DNA of 64,000 bases, from assembly GCA_002343775.1 (NCBI GenBank), contig DDSH01000031.1, positions 86,430 to 150,429 of the forward strand, in the 5' to 3' direction. Source of the stretch: Anaerolineales bacterium UBA2395 (GTDB lineage: Bacteria; Chloroflexota; Anaerolineae; Anaerolineales; Villigracilaceae). Positions within the stretch are counted from its first letter, which is position 1; each line of letters begins with the position of its first letter. Below, piece after piece: positions 34,776 to 43,173 of this stretch. Below the pieces are notes generated by a model. It ran no database searches and had not been told where the DNA came from. It saw only the letters and a list, made by a program, of their open reading frames with translations. The position numbers and the translations under genes were made by a program.

Positions 34776-35285
34776 ATGAATAAGATAGTCCCGTGTTTAT
34801 GGTTTGATGTGCAATGTGAAGAGGCGATGAACTATTATGTGGATACGTTCAATGGTGCGCCGTACAAAAAGGAAGAGTCGAAGATCGTTTCCATTACGCG
34901 CTATGAAAAAGGCATGGAAGCGCCCGGCGCGGAACAGATGGAAGGCAAGGTCATTACTGGGATTTTCGAGTTGGCAGGTCAGCGTTTTATGGCGCTCGAT
35001 GGGGGACCGACCTTTAACTTCACCGAAGCGACCTCGTTTTATGTGGAATGTGCAGACCAAAAAGAGGTGGATTATTTTTGGAATAAACTATCCGCTGTTC
35101 CTGAATCTGAGCAATGCGGTTGGTGCAAGGATAAGTTCGGCATGTCTTGGCAGATCGTCCCGAAGCAATTGGGTGAATTGATGGGTGACCCAGACCCGGC
35201 TAAGTCTATGCGAGTTGTCAATGCCATGCTCAAGATGCACAAGATCATTGTTGCAGATCTGCAAAAGGCGTATGACGGAGCATAG
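34776..35285 (+). CDS. VOC/PhnB-type glyoxalase-fold protein
   Basis: A 169-aa protein starting IVPCLWFDVQCEEAMNYYVDTFNG, with VITGIFELAGQRFMALDGGPTFNFTEATSFYVECADQKEVDYFWNKLS, matching the PhnB (3-demethylubiquinone methyltransferase-like) VOC family. Metal ligands of true glyoxalases are not evident. The function is unknown; it belongs to the tight gene group of small enzymes here. Confidence 0.88.
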   Translation: MNKIVPCLWFDVQCEEAMNYYVDTFNGAPYKKEESKIVSITRYEKGMEAPGAEQMEGKVITGIFELAGQRFMALDGGPTFNFTEATSFYVECADQKEVDYFWNKLSAVPESEQCGWCKDKFGMSWQIVPKQLGELMGDPDPAKSMRVVNAMLKMHKIIVADLQKAYDGA

Positions 35286-35288
35286 CTC

Positions 35289-35867
35289 ATGAGAAAAGTT
35301 GTTGTGCTTGAGCATATCTCGCTAGATGGTGTCATTCAAGCCCCAGGCGGACCTGAAGAAGATACCAGTGGCGGATTCACGCATGGCGGTTGGATATCAT
35401 CGTATTCCGATGCGATCCTTGGAAAAGCCTTGCGCGAGCAAATGAACAAATCATTTGATTTGTTATTAGGGCGCAAGACCTTTGAAATTTGGGAACCGTA
35501 TTGGCCGCAACATGGCGATGTATGGGCGAACGTCAATTTGGCGACCAAGTATGTTGCTTCGAACACCAGAACTACCAGTGACTGGAAGTCGTCTGTATTT
35601 TTAAGCGGAGATATAGCAAGTGAAGTTGGAAACCTTAAGCAGCAGGCTGGATTGGACTTGCATGTGTGGGGCAGCGGTAACCTGCTTCAAACGCTTATCA
35701 AGCATGACTTGGTGGATACGTTCTGGCTGATGATCTACCCGATCACCTTGGGCAGTGGAAAACGCCTGTTCGCCGATGGCACGATCCCACTGAAATTCAA
35801 AGTGACGGAAAGCGTGGTTGGCACGAGCGGAGTTATCGTCGTGAATTACGAGCGTGATGCAGTTTGA
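35289..35867 (+). CDS. RibD C-terminal/dihydrofolate reductase-like protein (paralogue 2)
   Basis: A 192-aa protein related to the product at 33267: RKVVVLEHISLDGVIQAPGGPEEDTSGGFTHGGW and LLLGRKTFE. The two share the N-terminus and NADPH-binding pattern but differ in the middle. It ends inside the 3' end of the convergent MarR-type gene (22-bp overlap). Confidence 0.88.
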   Translation: MRKVVVLEHISLDGVIQAPGGPEEDTSGGFTHGGWISSYSDAILGKALREQMNKSFDLLLGRKTFEIWEPYWPQHGDVWANVNLATKYVASNTRTTSDWKSSVFLSGDIASEVGNLKQQAGLDLHVWGSGNLLQTLIKHDLVDTFWLMIYPITLGSGKRLFADGTIPLKFKVTESVVGTSGVIVVNYERDAV

Positions 35868-36319
35868 ACTTTCTCGCGTTCTTCATCCCATAGTTTGGCG
35901 AAGCGTTCGAATACATCCGCGATGATTTCCAACTCGTTTTCGGAATAAGTGGACATCAACGCATCTTGAGCCTTTCGCGCCGACTCAAACCATGACGCCA
36001 TTTTCTCAGCGCTCGATTTTTCAGGAGCGATCAGAGTCCCACGGCGGTCATTGGGATTGGGTCGGCGTTCGATTAACCCAACCTTTTCCAAACGGTCGAG
36101 CATGGCGGTGGTTGCACCAGAGGTGAGGCCCGTGTGCCTGGCAAGTTCGGTAGGGGTGGCTGTGCCTTTTTGGAATAGAAGCCTGAGACATTCCATGTCG
36201 GTGGCGTTGAGTCCCGCCCATTCGTTCATGGCGTTGCGGAAGTGGGTCAGGTTTACCCCGTAGTCTCGCACTGCCATCAAGGCTCGTGTTTTCAGGTCAG
36301 TCTTTGTTGATTTCTGCAT
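35846..36319 (-). CDS. MarR-family transcriptional regulator
   Basis: A 157-aa winged-helix regulator with the MarR DNA-binding helices (LFQKGTATPTELARHTGLTSGATTAMLDRLEKVGLIERRPNPNDRRGTLI). It diverges from a DUF1801 gene across a gap with paired operator-like sequences. It runs against the rest of the cluster and its 3' end overlaps the RibD-like gene. Confidence 0.9.
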   Translation of the reverse strand: MQKSTKTDLKTRALMAVRDYGVNLTHFRNAMNEWAGLNATDMECLRLLFQKGTATPTELARHTGLTSGATTAMLDRLEKVGLIERRPNPNDRRGTLIAPEKSSAEKMASWFESARKAQDALMSTYSENELEIIADVFERFAKLWDEEREKVQTASRS

Positions 36320-36329
36320 GGATTATCTC

Positions 36330-36388
36330 TTGACATTATCTTTATAATAAAGTATCTTTATTATATAACTAAATTGACTTTACTGCAA
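36330..36388. promoter_or_regulatory. Divergent MarR/DUF1801 promoter region with AT-rich operator
   Basis: Plus strand: TTGACA (36330-36335), 17 bp, TATCTT (36353-36358). Minus strand: TTGCAG (36383-36388), 17 bp, TATAAT (36360-36365). The palindrome CTTTAT-A-ATAAAG (36340-36352) lies in the plus-strand spacer, and a similar TATCTTTATTATA follows. This arrangement lets one MarR dimer control both directions. Confidence 0.7.
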
Positions 36389-36409
36389 GGTATAAATAAG
36401 GAGATTCCC

Positions 36410-36853
36410 ATGAGCCCAACCAAAAAGACTGAAGGTTTTTCAGCCGAAGAAAAAGCGGCAATGAAAGCACGTGCCCAGGAGTTGAAAGCGGAAGCGAAAG
36501 CAAGCAAGAATAGAGAAGAAGGCGAAAAAGCCGTGTTTGCCGCCATCGCGCAAATGAAAGACCCCAATGATCGTTCGATGTGCAAACGTATTCATGAGAT
36601 CGTTACCACTGTCGCGCCTGACCTCATGCCAAAAACATGGTATGGTATGCCTGCCTATGCCGATAAAGATGGCAAGGTGATTTGCTTTTTTCAGGCGGCG
36701 AGCAAGTTCGGGGTGCGGTATGCAACTTTCGGCTTCCAGCCTGATGCGAAACTGGATGATGGTAATATGTGGGCGGCGAGTTTCGCGCTCATCAAGTTGA
36801 CATCCGCTGAAGAGGCGAAGATCACCGCGCTTGTGAAAAAAGCCGTGCGTTAA
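36410..36853 (+). CDS. DUF1801 protein (paralogue 2)
   Basis: A 147-aa protein with a charged, Lys/Ala-rich N-terminus (about 1-45) followed by a DUF1801-like domain (DLMPKTWYGMPAYADKDGKVICFFQAASKFGVRYATFGF). The N-terminal extension may be coiled coil. GGAG precedes the ATG at 36410. It diverges from the MarR gene and ends just before the next promoter. Confidence 0.85.
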   Translation: MSPTKKTEGFSAEEKAAMKARAQELKAEAKASKNREEGEKAVFAAIAQMKDPNDRSMCKRIHEIVTTVAPDLMPKTWYGMPAYADKDGKVICFFQAASKFGVRYATFGFQPDAKLDDGNMWAASFALIKLTSAEEAKITALVKKAVR

Positions 36854-36858
36854 TCACC

Positions 36859-36887
36859 TTGACTAATTAGAATAAATGTTCTAAAAT
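36859..36887 (+). promoter_or_regulatory. Second copy of the ArsR-type promoter/operator, upstream of uvrA-like gene
   Basis: TTGACT (36859-36864), 17 bp, TAAAAT (36882-36887), with TTAGAA (36867-36872), 6 bp, TTCTAA (36879-36884) in the same register as at 32347-32375. From -35 to past -10 the two promoters are nearly identical except for the 6-bp operator centre. Confidence 0.85.
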
Positions 36888-36904
36888 ATCTGTTCGTTTA
36901 TTTT

Positions 36905-36946
36905 GGGTGGGTAAAAGCAGCCTTGCTTTCACCTGCCCATTTTGTT
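36905..36946 (+). promoter_or_regulatory. Leader hairpin upstream of the UvrA-like gene
   Basis: GGGTGGGTAAAAGCA (36905-36919) pairs with TGCTTTCACCTGCCC (36924-36938), 15 positions with one mismatch and two wobbles, followed by ATTTTGTTTG. It lies in the roughly 85-nt leader between the promoter and the start codon and resembles an attenuator or terminator. Confidence 0.5.
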
Positions 36947-36978
36947 TGTAATTGGCAGAGACTTATAGAGGAGAGACT

Positions 36979-39228
36979 ATGCCGCAAGAGTACATTGAGA
37001 TTCACGGTGCGCGTGAAAACAACTTAAAGAACATCTCAGTACGCATCCCCAAGCGCAAGATCACCATCTTCACAGGCGTGTCTGGTTCGGGCAAATCGTC
37101 CATCGTGTTCGACACGATCGCGACCGAATCTCAGCGCCTGCTCAACGAAAACTTCAGCATGTTCGTGCGGAATTTCCTGCCGAAGTATTCCCAACCCGAA
37201 GCGGACTCCATCGAGAACCTGAGCATGTCCATTGTGGTGGATCAGAAGCGGATGGGCGGCGGCTCACACTCGACCGTGGGCACGGTCACCGACATCAACA
37301 CGATCCTACGCCTGATGTTTTCCCGCATCGGTCAACCCCATATCGGACCCTCCAACGTCTTCGGCTTCAACGACCCGAAAGGGATGTGCCCGAACTGCAA
37401 CGGCTTGGGTCGCAAACTGGACGTGGACTTGGAAAAATTCATGGACACCTCCAAATCCTTGAACGAAGGCGCAATTTTGTTTCCAGACTATGCCGTCGAA
37501 GGCTGGTACTGGAGTCAACTCATCAGCACGGGCATGTTCGACCCTGATAAGAAGTTGTCCAAATACTCAAAGAAGGAAATGGACGATCTTTTGCACAGCG
37601 GACCGATAAAGATCAAGACAAAAGTAGGTGCAAAAGATTTCAACATGACCTTCGAGGGCATCATCACCCGCTTTACGAATAAGTACATCAAAGGCGACTT
37701 GAAGTCCAAGTCCGAGCGGACTCAAAAGATGGTCGAGCCTTATATGACGATGGGACCCTGCACTATGTGTCACGGAATGCGTTTGAGTCAGGAAGTCTTG
37801 AAATGCAAGATCAACGGCTACAACATCGGCGACCTGACAAGCATGGAAATCCCTGTCTTGATCGAGACGTTGAAAAAATTCAAAGAACCTGTAGCCGAGC
37901 CATTGGTCAAAGCGATCCTTGAACGCTTGCAGAACCTTGTGGACATTGGCTTGGAATATCTTAGCCTCAGCCGCGAGACGGATACGCTTTCAGGCGGAGA
38001 GTCGCAGCGCGTGAAGGTTGTCAAGCATCTTGGCAGCAGCCTTACGGATGTCATCTATATCTTTGATGAGCCGAGCGTAGGCTTGCATCCGCGCGATGTT
38101 CATCGCATGAACGAGCTGCTGCAAAAACTGCGTGACAAAGGTAATACCGTCATCGTCGTGGAACACGACCCGGATGTCATCAAAGTGGCAGACCATATCG
38201 TGGACGTCGGTCCGCACGCAGGTCCGAAGGGAGGCGAGATCGTCTTCGAAGGCAGTTATGCCAATTTGCTCAAAGCGAAGACATTGACGGGTACGCACAT
38301 GCAGCAATCCGTCCCGATCAAAGATTCGTTCCGCACGCCGACGGGTAAACTGCCGATTAAGAATGCAAAAGTCAACAATCTACAAAATGTCAGCGTGAAC
38401 ATCCCGACGGGTGTGCTGACCGTGGTTACGGGTGTGGCAGGTTCCGGTAAGAGTTCGCTCATCAACGAAGTGTTCCAGCATCAACATCCTGACTCCATTG
38501 TCATTGATCAATCCGCAGTGGGGGTGAATAGCCGCTCGAACCCCGCCACATACACAGGCATCATGGACGATGTCCGCAAGGCGTTTGCAACAGCGAACAA
38601 AGTGCAGCCCGCGCTGTTCAGTTTCAACTCGAAAGGCGCATGTGAAAACTGTCAGGGGCTCGGCGTGATCTACACCGACCTGGCATTTCTCAATGAAGCG
38701 AAGACTCCCTGCGAGGTCTGCGGCGGGAAGCGATTCAAAGATGAAGTGTTGGCGTACAAACTCAACGGTAAATCCATCAGCGATGTCCTGTCAATGAACG
38801 TGGGGCAGGCGCTTGAATATTTTGAGTTGAAAGAAGTGGTCAAGAAGTTGCAAGCCATGAGTGATGTGGGTCTGGATTACCTCGGACTCGGTCAGCCCTT
38901 GAGTACGCTTTCAGGTGGTGAATGTCAGCGCATCAAACTCGCCAGCGAGTTGCACAAGCAGGGTAGCATTTACATCATGGACGAACCGACCACGGGCTTG
39001 CACATGTCTGATATCGGGCACTTGATGGAAGTCATCAATCGCCTCGTGGACACGGGCAACACGGTTGTGGTCATCGAGCACAATCTGCACGTCATCAAAA
39101 ACGCCGATTGGATCATCGACATGGGACCTGAAGGCGGCAGCAAAGGCGGGCAGGTCATGTTCGAAGGCACACCCAAGGAGTTATTGAAAGCGAAGGGCTC
39201 GCTTACTAGTGCATATCTAAAGAATTAA
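36979..39228 (+). CDS. UvrA-like ABC ATPase (drug-resistance type)
   Basis: A 749-aa tandem ABC protein: two Walker A motifs (GVSGSGKSS and GVAGSGKSS), two signature motifs (TLSGGESQRVKV and TLSGGECQRIKL) and zinc-finger segments (CPNCNGLG, CENCQGLG...CEVCGGKRF). It is about 200 aa shorter than housekeeping UvrA (about 940 aa), consistent with the UvrA-like group linked to drug resistance (e.g. DrrC) rather than general repair. The ATG at 36979 has GAGGAG upstream. Its promoter has the same operator as the ArsR gene. It precedes an oxidase and an MFS gene. Confidence 0.88.
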   Translation: MPQEYIEIHGARENNLKNISVRIPKRKITIFTGVSGSGKSSIVFDTIATESQRLLNENFSMFVRNFLPKYSQPEADSIENLSMSIVVDQKRMGGGSHSTVGTVTDINTILRLMFSRIGQPHIGPSNVFGFNDPKGMCPNCNGLGRKLDVDLEKFMDTSKSLNEGAILFPDYAVEGWYWSQLISTGMFDPDKKLSKYSKKEMDDLLHSGPIKIKTKVGAKDFNMTFEGIITRFTNKYIKGDLKSKSERTQKMVEPYMTMGPCTMCHGMRLSQEVLKCKINGYNIGDLTSMEIPVLIETLKKFKEPVAEPLVKAILERLQNLVDIGLEYLSLSRETDTLSGGESQRVKVVKHLGSSLTDVIYIFDEPSVGLHPRDVHRMNELLQKLRDKGNTVIVVEHDPDVIKVADHIVDVGPHAGPKGGEIVFEGSYANLLKAKTLTGTHMQQSVPIKDSFRTPTGKLPIKNAKVNNLQNVSVNIPTGVLTVVTGVAGSGKSSLINEVFQHQHPDSIVIDQSAVGVNSRSNPATYTGIMDDVRKAFATANKVQPALFSFNSKGACENCQGLGVIYTDLAFLNEAKTPCEVCGGKRFKDEVLAYKLNGKSISDVLSMNVGQALEYFELKEVVKKLQAMSDVGLDYLGLGQPLSTLSGGECQRIKLASELHKQGSIYIMDEPTTGLHMSDIGHLMEVINRLVDTGNTVVVIEHNLHVIKNADWIIDMGPEGGSKGGQVMFEGTPKELLKAKGSLTSAYLKN

Positions 39229-39233
39229 AAACA

Positions 39234-39294
39234 GTAGGGGCGACCCGTCCGGGTTTAGCCTAGACCTCGATTGAGAAGAAAGGGTCGCCCCTAC
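39234..39294. repeat. Interspersed palindromic repeat, family B copy 2
   Basis: The ends GTAGGGGCGACCC (39234-39246) and GGGTCGCCCCTAC (39282-39294) match those of the copy at 29153-29214; the interiors differ. Confidence 0.88.
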
Positions 39295-39352
39295 TGCGTA
39301 ACATCAATTTAAGAGTATTTCGACCTTTAGCGAATTTGGAGACTTTAATACT

Positions 39353-40732
39353 ATGACGACACAAACCATTCTTTCCCCTTCTATTTCAGAATTGAGAGCT
39401 TTGTTCAACGGACGGGTCATTGCCCCCGATGACCCACGTTATGAAGAAGCGCGCACTCCCTTTTATGGCGGCGTGGATAAACATCCCGCAGCCATTGTCC
39501 GCGTGGCAGATGCGGGCGATGTTTCTCGTCTGGTTTCATTGGCGCGTGAACATGGCTTTGAACTCGCGGTTCGCAGCGGCGGTCACAGCGGAGCGGGTCA
39601 CTGCACCAGTGAAGGTGGTATTGTGCTCGACCTCTCTGCAATGAAAAAATTGGAGATCGATCACGAACATCAAACTGCCTGGGTTGAAAGCGGCATGACC
39701 GCTGGCGAATACACAGCCGCCGTTGGCGCGCAGGGATTTGTCACCGGTTTTGGTGATACGGGTTCGGTCGGTCTCGGCGGCATCACACTTGGCGGCGGCG
39801 TTGGATATCTCGTTCGCAAATATGGATTGACCATCGATAACCTGCTTGCCGCAGAAATTGTCACCGCCGATGGTCAACTTTTGCATGTGGATGAAAATTC
39901 TCACGCCGATCTTTTCTGGGCGATCCGCGGTGGAGGCGGCAATTTCGGCGTGGTGACTCGCTTCAAGTTCAGACTTCATAAATTGGATCAAGGTTACGGC
40001 GGGATGCTCGTCCTGCCAGCTACTGCGGACGCTATCGCATCTTTCTTAGCTGAAGCGGATTCTGCTCCCGATGAATTGTCCACCATCTTGAATATTATGC
40101 CCGCACCCCCCATGCCTTTCCTTTCAGAAGAGGTGCATGGCAAGATGATCTTGATGGCGATGATGTTCTACGCAGGTGATGCGGCAATGGGAGAGCAGGT
40201 CATGTCCAAATTCCGCGCCATTGCTACGCCTTACGCCGATATGCTCCGCCCAATGGCATACCCCGAAATGTTCCCGCCCGAAGAAGGCGGCTATCATCCT
40301 GTGGCTGCCTCGACCACCATGTTCCTCGATCATGTGGATAGTTCTGTTGCTCAATTCATTCTGGATACCTTAGCCAAGTCCACGGCGATGATGGCGGTGA
40401 CTCAACTGCGCGTACTTGGCGGTGCGATGGGACGTGTCCCTGCCGACGCGACAGCGTATGCGCATCGTGGATCAAAGATCATGGCGAATCTCGCTGCTTT
40501 GTATGGAAACCCTGAAGAAAGATCTCATCACGAAGCCTGGGTCTCCACCTACGAAAAAGAACTGCGTCAAAGCGACACTGGCGCGTATGTCAACTTCCTC
40601 GGAGAGGTGGATCAGGCTCGGGTTCGAGCGGCATATCCCGGGTCCACATGGAAGCGGCTGGTTGATATCAAAACGAAATATGATCCGATGAATTTGTTCC
40701 GCTTGAATCAGAATATTTCGCCGAAGAAATAA
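39353..40732 (+). CDS. FAD-linked oxidase, BBE (berberine bridge) type
   Basis: A 459-aa flavoenzyme with a PCMH FAD-binding domain (VRSGGHSGAGH, residues near 75-85, and GGITLGGGVGYL) and a C-terminal BBE segment (YPGSTWKRLVDIKTKYDPMNLFRLNQNI). Such enzymes oxidise sugars or plant/bacterial secondary metabolites, often with FAD bound to His and Cys. The His in RSGGHS is present. Its place between a UvrA-like protein and an MFS transporter suggests detoxification or modification of a small molecule. Confidence 0.88.
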   Translation: MTTQTILSPSISELRALFNGRVIAPDDPRYEEARTPFYGGVDKHPAAIVRVADAGDVSRLVSLAREHGFELAVRSGGHSGAGHCTSEGGIVLDLSAMKKLEIDHEHQTAWVESGMTAGEYTAAVGAQGFVTGFGDTGSVGLGGITLGGGVGYLVRKYGLTIDNLLAAEIVTADGQLLHVDENSHADLFWAIRGGGGNFGVVTRFKFRLHKLDQGYGGMLVLPATADAIASFLAEADSAPDELSTILNIMPAPPMPFLSEEVHGKMILMAMMFYAGDAAMGEQVMSKFRAIATPYADMLRPMAYPEMFPPEEGGYHPVAASTTMFLDHVDSSVAQFILDTLAKSTAMMAVTQLRVLGGAMGRVPADATAYAHRGSKIMANLAALYGNPEERSHHEAWVSTYEKELRQSDTGAYVNFLGEVDQARVRAAYPGSTWKRLVDIKTKYDPMNLFRLNQNISPKK

Positions 40733-40757
40733 TGGAAGAAGTTTTATAGGTATCAAC

Positions 40758-42077
40758 ATGAAAACCTTTTTTCAAATTCTCGCCAATACCCTGCTTGCCA
40801 ACGTCACCAACATGACCGTTTGGTTTGCGATGATCTTCTTCATCTATCTGGAGACACGATCTGTAACGGCAACCTCGGTCGTTTCGGGAATCTACCTTGT
40901 GGCTGTGGCAGTTTCAGGTATTTGGTTCGGCAGCATTGTTGACCACAACAAGAAAAAGAATGTGATGATTCTATCGGGTATCGTCTCATTGGTCATTTAC
41001 ATCATCGGCTTCATCGTCTACTTGAACGCTCCACTCGAAACATGGAAGAATCCCACCAGCCCATTGCTTTGGATATTTGTCCCGCTCCTGCTTGTGGGCG
41101 TCATCGCCGGTAACTTGCGCGGCATTGCCCTCCCGACTCTGGTGACCATCCTCATCCCCGAAGACTCGCGTGACAAAGCCAATGGAATGGTTGGCACGAC
41201 TACAGGTGTAATCTTCCTCATCACCTCTGCTATCAGCGGCTTCCTGGTGGCGCATTCGGGGATGTATCTGGTATTGGTTCTTGCGGTGGTCGTGATGACA
41301 ATTTCCATCGCGCATCTCTTTTTCATGGACATCCCTGAAAAAGAGATCGTCCATCTCGAAGGGCAGCCTCCCAAAGTGGATTTGCGCGGTACGTTCGCAG
41401 TGGTGGCTGCCATTCCCGGTTTGATTGCGCTCATCTTCTTCACCACCTTCAACAACTTTTTAGGCGGTGTCTTCATGGGCTTGATGGATGCCTATGGGTT
41501 GTCGCTTGTGTCGGTTCAGGTGTGGGGCGTGTTGTGGGCAGTTCTCAGCTGCGGATTCATCGTCGGCGGGTTGTTCATTGCACGCTTCGGCTTGGGAAAG
41601 AATCCGCTCTTTGCGATGTTTGCCGCCAATATCGTCATCTGGGTTATTTCCAGCATCTTCACCATTCAGCCATCCATTGTGCTGCTTTCCATCGGCATGT
41701 TCATCTACATCAGTGTTGTTCCGTTTATTGAAGCGGCGGAACAGACTATCATTCAGAAAGTTGTCCCGCTTGAAAGGCAGGGGCGTGTCTTCGGATTTGC
41801 CCAAAGCGTGGAGATGTCCGCTTCCCCCCTGACGACGTTTATGATCGGTCCCATCACAGAGTTGTTCTTCATCCCATTTATGACCACCGGCGCAGGCGTA
41901 GACCTCATCGGTGATTGGTTCGGCACGGGTTCGGCTCGCGGCATAGCCCTCGTCTTCACAGTGACGGGTATCATTGGCTTGGTCGTGACCTTGATCGCGA
42001 TGAGCACGAAATATTACCGTTTGCTTTCGAATCGATATGAAGAAACGGCAGTCTTGCCTGAAGGAGAACCTGCATGA
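40758..42077 (+). CDS. MFS transporter
   Basis: A 439-aa membrane protein with about 12 helices and the MFS cytoplasmic loop pattern near helices 2-3 (GSIVDHNKKKNVM). The C-terminal half has a long loop and final helices typical of MFS drug exporters of the MdtH/NarK-distant group. It follows the oxidase by 25 bp and its stop overlaps the start of the next gene (ATGA). The substrate is unknown; efflux is likely from context. Confidence 0.88.
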   Translation: MKTFFQILANTLLANVTNMTVWFAMIFFIYLETRSVTATSVVSGIYLVAVAVSGIWFGSIVDHNKKKNVMILSGIVSLVIYIIGFIVYLNAPLETWKNPTSPLLWIFVPLLLVGVIAGNLRGIALPTLVTILIPEDSRDKANGMVGTTTGVIFLITSAISGFLVAHSGMYLVLVLAVVVMTISIAHLFFMDIPEKEIVHLEGQPPKVDLRGTFAVVAAIPGLIALIFFTTFNNFLGGVFMGLMDAYGLSLVSVQVWGVLWAVLSCGFIVGGLFIARFGLGKNPLFAMFAANIVIWVISSIFTIQPSIVLLSIGMFIYISVVPFIEAAEQTIIQKVVPLERQGRVFGFAQSVEMSASPLTTFMIGPITELFFIPFMTTGAGVDLIGDWFGTGSARGIALVFTVTGIIGLVVTLIAMSTKYYRLLSNRYEETAVLPEGEPA

Positions 42078-42844
42078 CGAAAGACTCTCACATACAAGGG
42101 AATCTTCCCAAGACCAGCGCTCCCGCCCAGCGAGCGCTGGAAAGTGTCGGCATCACCACACTAAAACAACTGACCGATATCACCGAAGCGGAACTGTTGC
42201 TGTTACACGGCATGGGGCAAAAAGCGATCCGTATCCTGCGCGAGGAACTGAAGGCAAAGGGATGGTCATTTCGTGAACCAATGAAATCTGGCAAAATGGA
42301 CAAATCGATTCGCGCGCATTTGGATAATATCCGTTCAACGGATGGGCAGTTGCAAAATAAAGCCTATTATGCCCTTATGGAGAAGACCGAAAAGCCTGTA
42401 GGTTGGGCATACGAAGCATGGGATGAACTGGTTGAAGGCTTGACCCACAAGGATAATCATGTCCGCGCGATTTCGTCTCAGTTGCTTGCCAATCTCGCCA
42501 AGAGCGATTCCAAAGGCAGGATGTTCAAGGATTTTGACAAATTACTCAACGTGACAAAGGATGAAAAATTCGTCACCGCTCGGCACTGCCTGCAATCCAT
42601 TTGGAGGGTTGGGCTTGGAGGAAAGAATGCGCAAAAAATGGTTGTGGATGGTTTGGAAAAACGTTATTACGAATGCTCTGCTGAAAAGAATTGTACGTTG
42701 ATCCGTTACGATATTCTAGTCGGATTGCGTAACCTGTATGAAGCCACCACATCTGGCGAGATCAAGGAAAAGGCATTGGAATGGATCGAAGCAGAACCGG
42801 AATTGAAGTATCGCAAGAAGTACACAACGGTTTGGAAAAAATGA
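42074..42844 (+). CDS. HhH-domain protein with HEAT-like C-terminus
   Basis: A 256-aa protein. Residues about 8-60 resemble the helix-hairpin-helix of the RNA polymerase alpha C-terminal domain (LPKTSAPAQRALESVGITTLKQLTDITEAELLLLHGMGQKAIRIL). Residues about 75-250 are all-helical, with repeats suggestive of HEAT repeats. It overlaps the MFS gene by 4 bp and so belongs to that operon. The HhH part may bind nucleic acid; the combined function is unknown. Confidence 0.7.
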   Translation: MTKDSHIQGNLPKTSAPAQRALESVGITTLKQLTDITEAELLLLHGMGQKAIRILREELKAKGWSFREPMKSGKMDKSIRAHLDNIRSTDGQLQNKAYYALMEKTEKPVGWAYEAWDELVEGLTHKDNHVRAISSQLLANLAKSDSKGRMFKDFDKLLNVTKDEKFVTARHCLQSIWRVGLGGKNAQKMVVDGLEKRYYECSAEKNCTLIRYDILVGLRNLYEATTSGEIKEKALEWIEAEPELKYRKKYTTVWKK

Positions 42845-43007
42845 GATCTCGTTTGCTTTCACAAACTGGTTGACTCATTTTGTATTTTGGGTGGAATGCC
42901 GCACAGCATCGCGATACCGGTGTCAACATCCCCGCCCTGGTGGTGGGGTGTGTCGGAGTTGGTGAGAATTTCATAAAGGACGATGGAAAATTGATGACAT
43001 AAAACCA

Positions 43008-43035
43008 TTGACTCATTTTGAGTCGGTAGTAGAAT
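43008..43035 (+). promoter_or_regulatory. Promoter of the argG leader with palindrome on -35
   Basis: TTGACT (43008-43013), 16 bp, TAGAAT (43030-43035). GACTCA-TTT-TGAGTC is a perfect inverted repeat overlapping the -35 (43010-43024). The 13-mer TTGACTCATTTTG also occurs once more at 42870-42882. Transcription would start within a few bases of the leader ORF start. The remainder of the gap 42845-43007 holds a GC-rich hairpin-like stretch and no gene. Confidence 0.7.
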
Positions 43036-43043
43036 TGCGCGAA

Positions 43044-43148
43044 ATGTTTACGCTGTTTGCATTGCCTCGTACCCGTCGTCCGAAGCCCACTTCCCAGAGA
43101 AGGTCGGGAACTTTTTGTTTTGACGGCGTGAGCGCAGATGTGAACTAA
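43044..43148 (+). CDS. Arginine-rich leader peptide (putative attenuator ORF)
   Basis: A 34-codon ORF starting about 8 bp after the -10 box, so near-leaderless. It contains five Arg codons, including two tandem pairs (CGT CGT, and AGA AGG), in the stretch LPRTRRPKPTSQRR. The AGA-AGG pair lies inside a small hairpin (TTCCC...GGGAA, 43091-43110) followed by CTTTTTGTTTT. A full terminator follows the ORF at 43174 and argG starts 141 bp later. A transcription-attenuation role with arginine as the signal is inferred. Confidence 0.6.
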   Translation: MFTLFALPRTRRPKPTSQRRSGTFCFDGVSADVN

Positions 43149-43173
43149 GCATACATAGTCACAGGCCAACCCA

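Noticed and set aside
42762..43169. Minus-strand open frame covering the argG leader region
   Set aside because: It overlaps the end of the HhH gene, the promoter and the leader ORF, and shows no domain; the plus-strand reading explains the region better.
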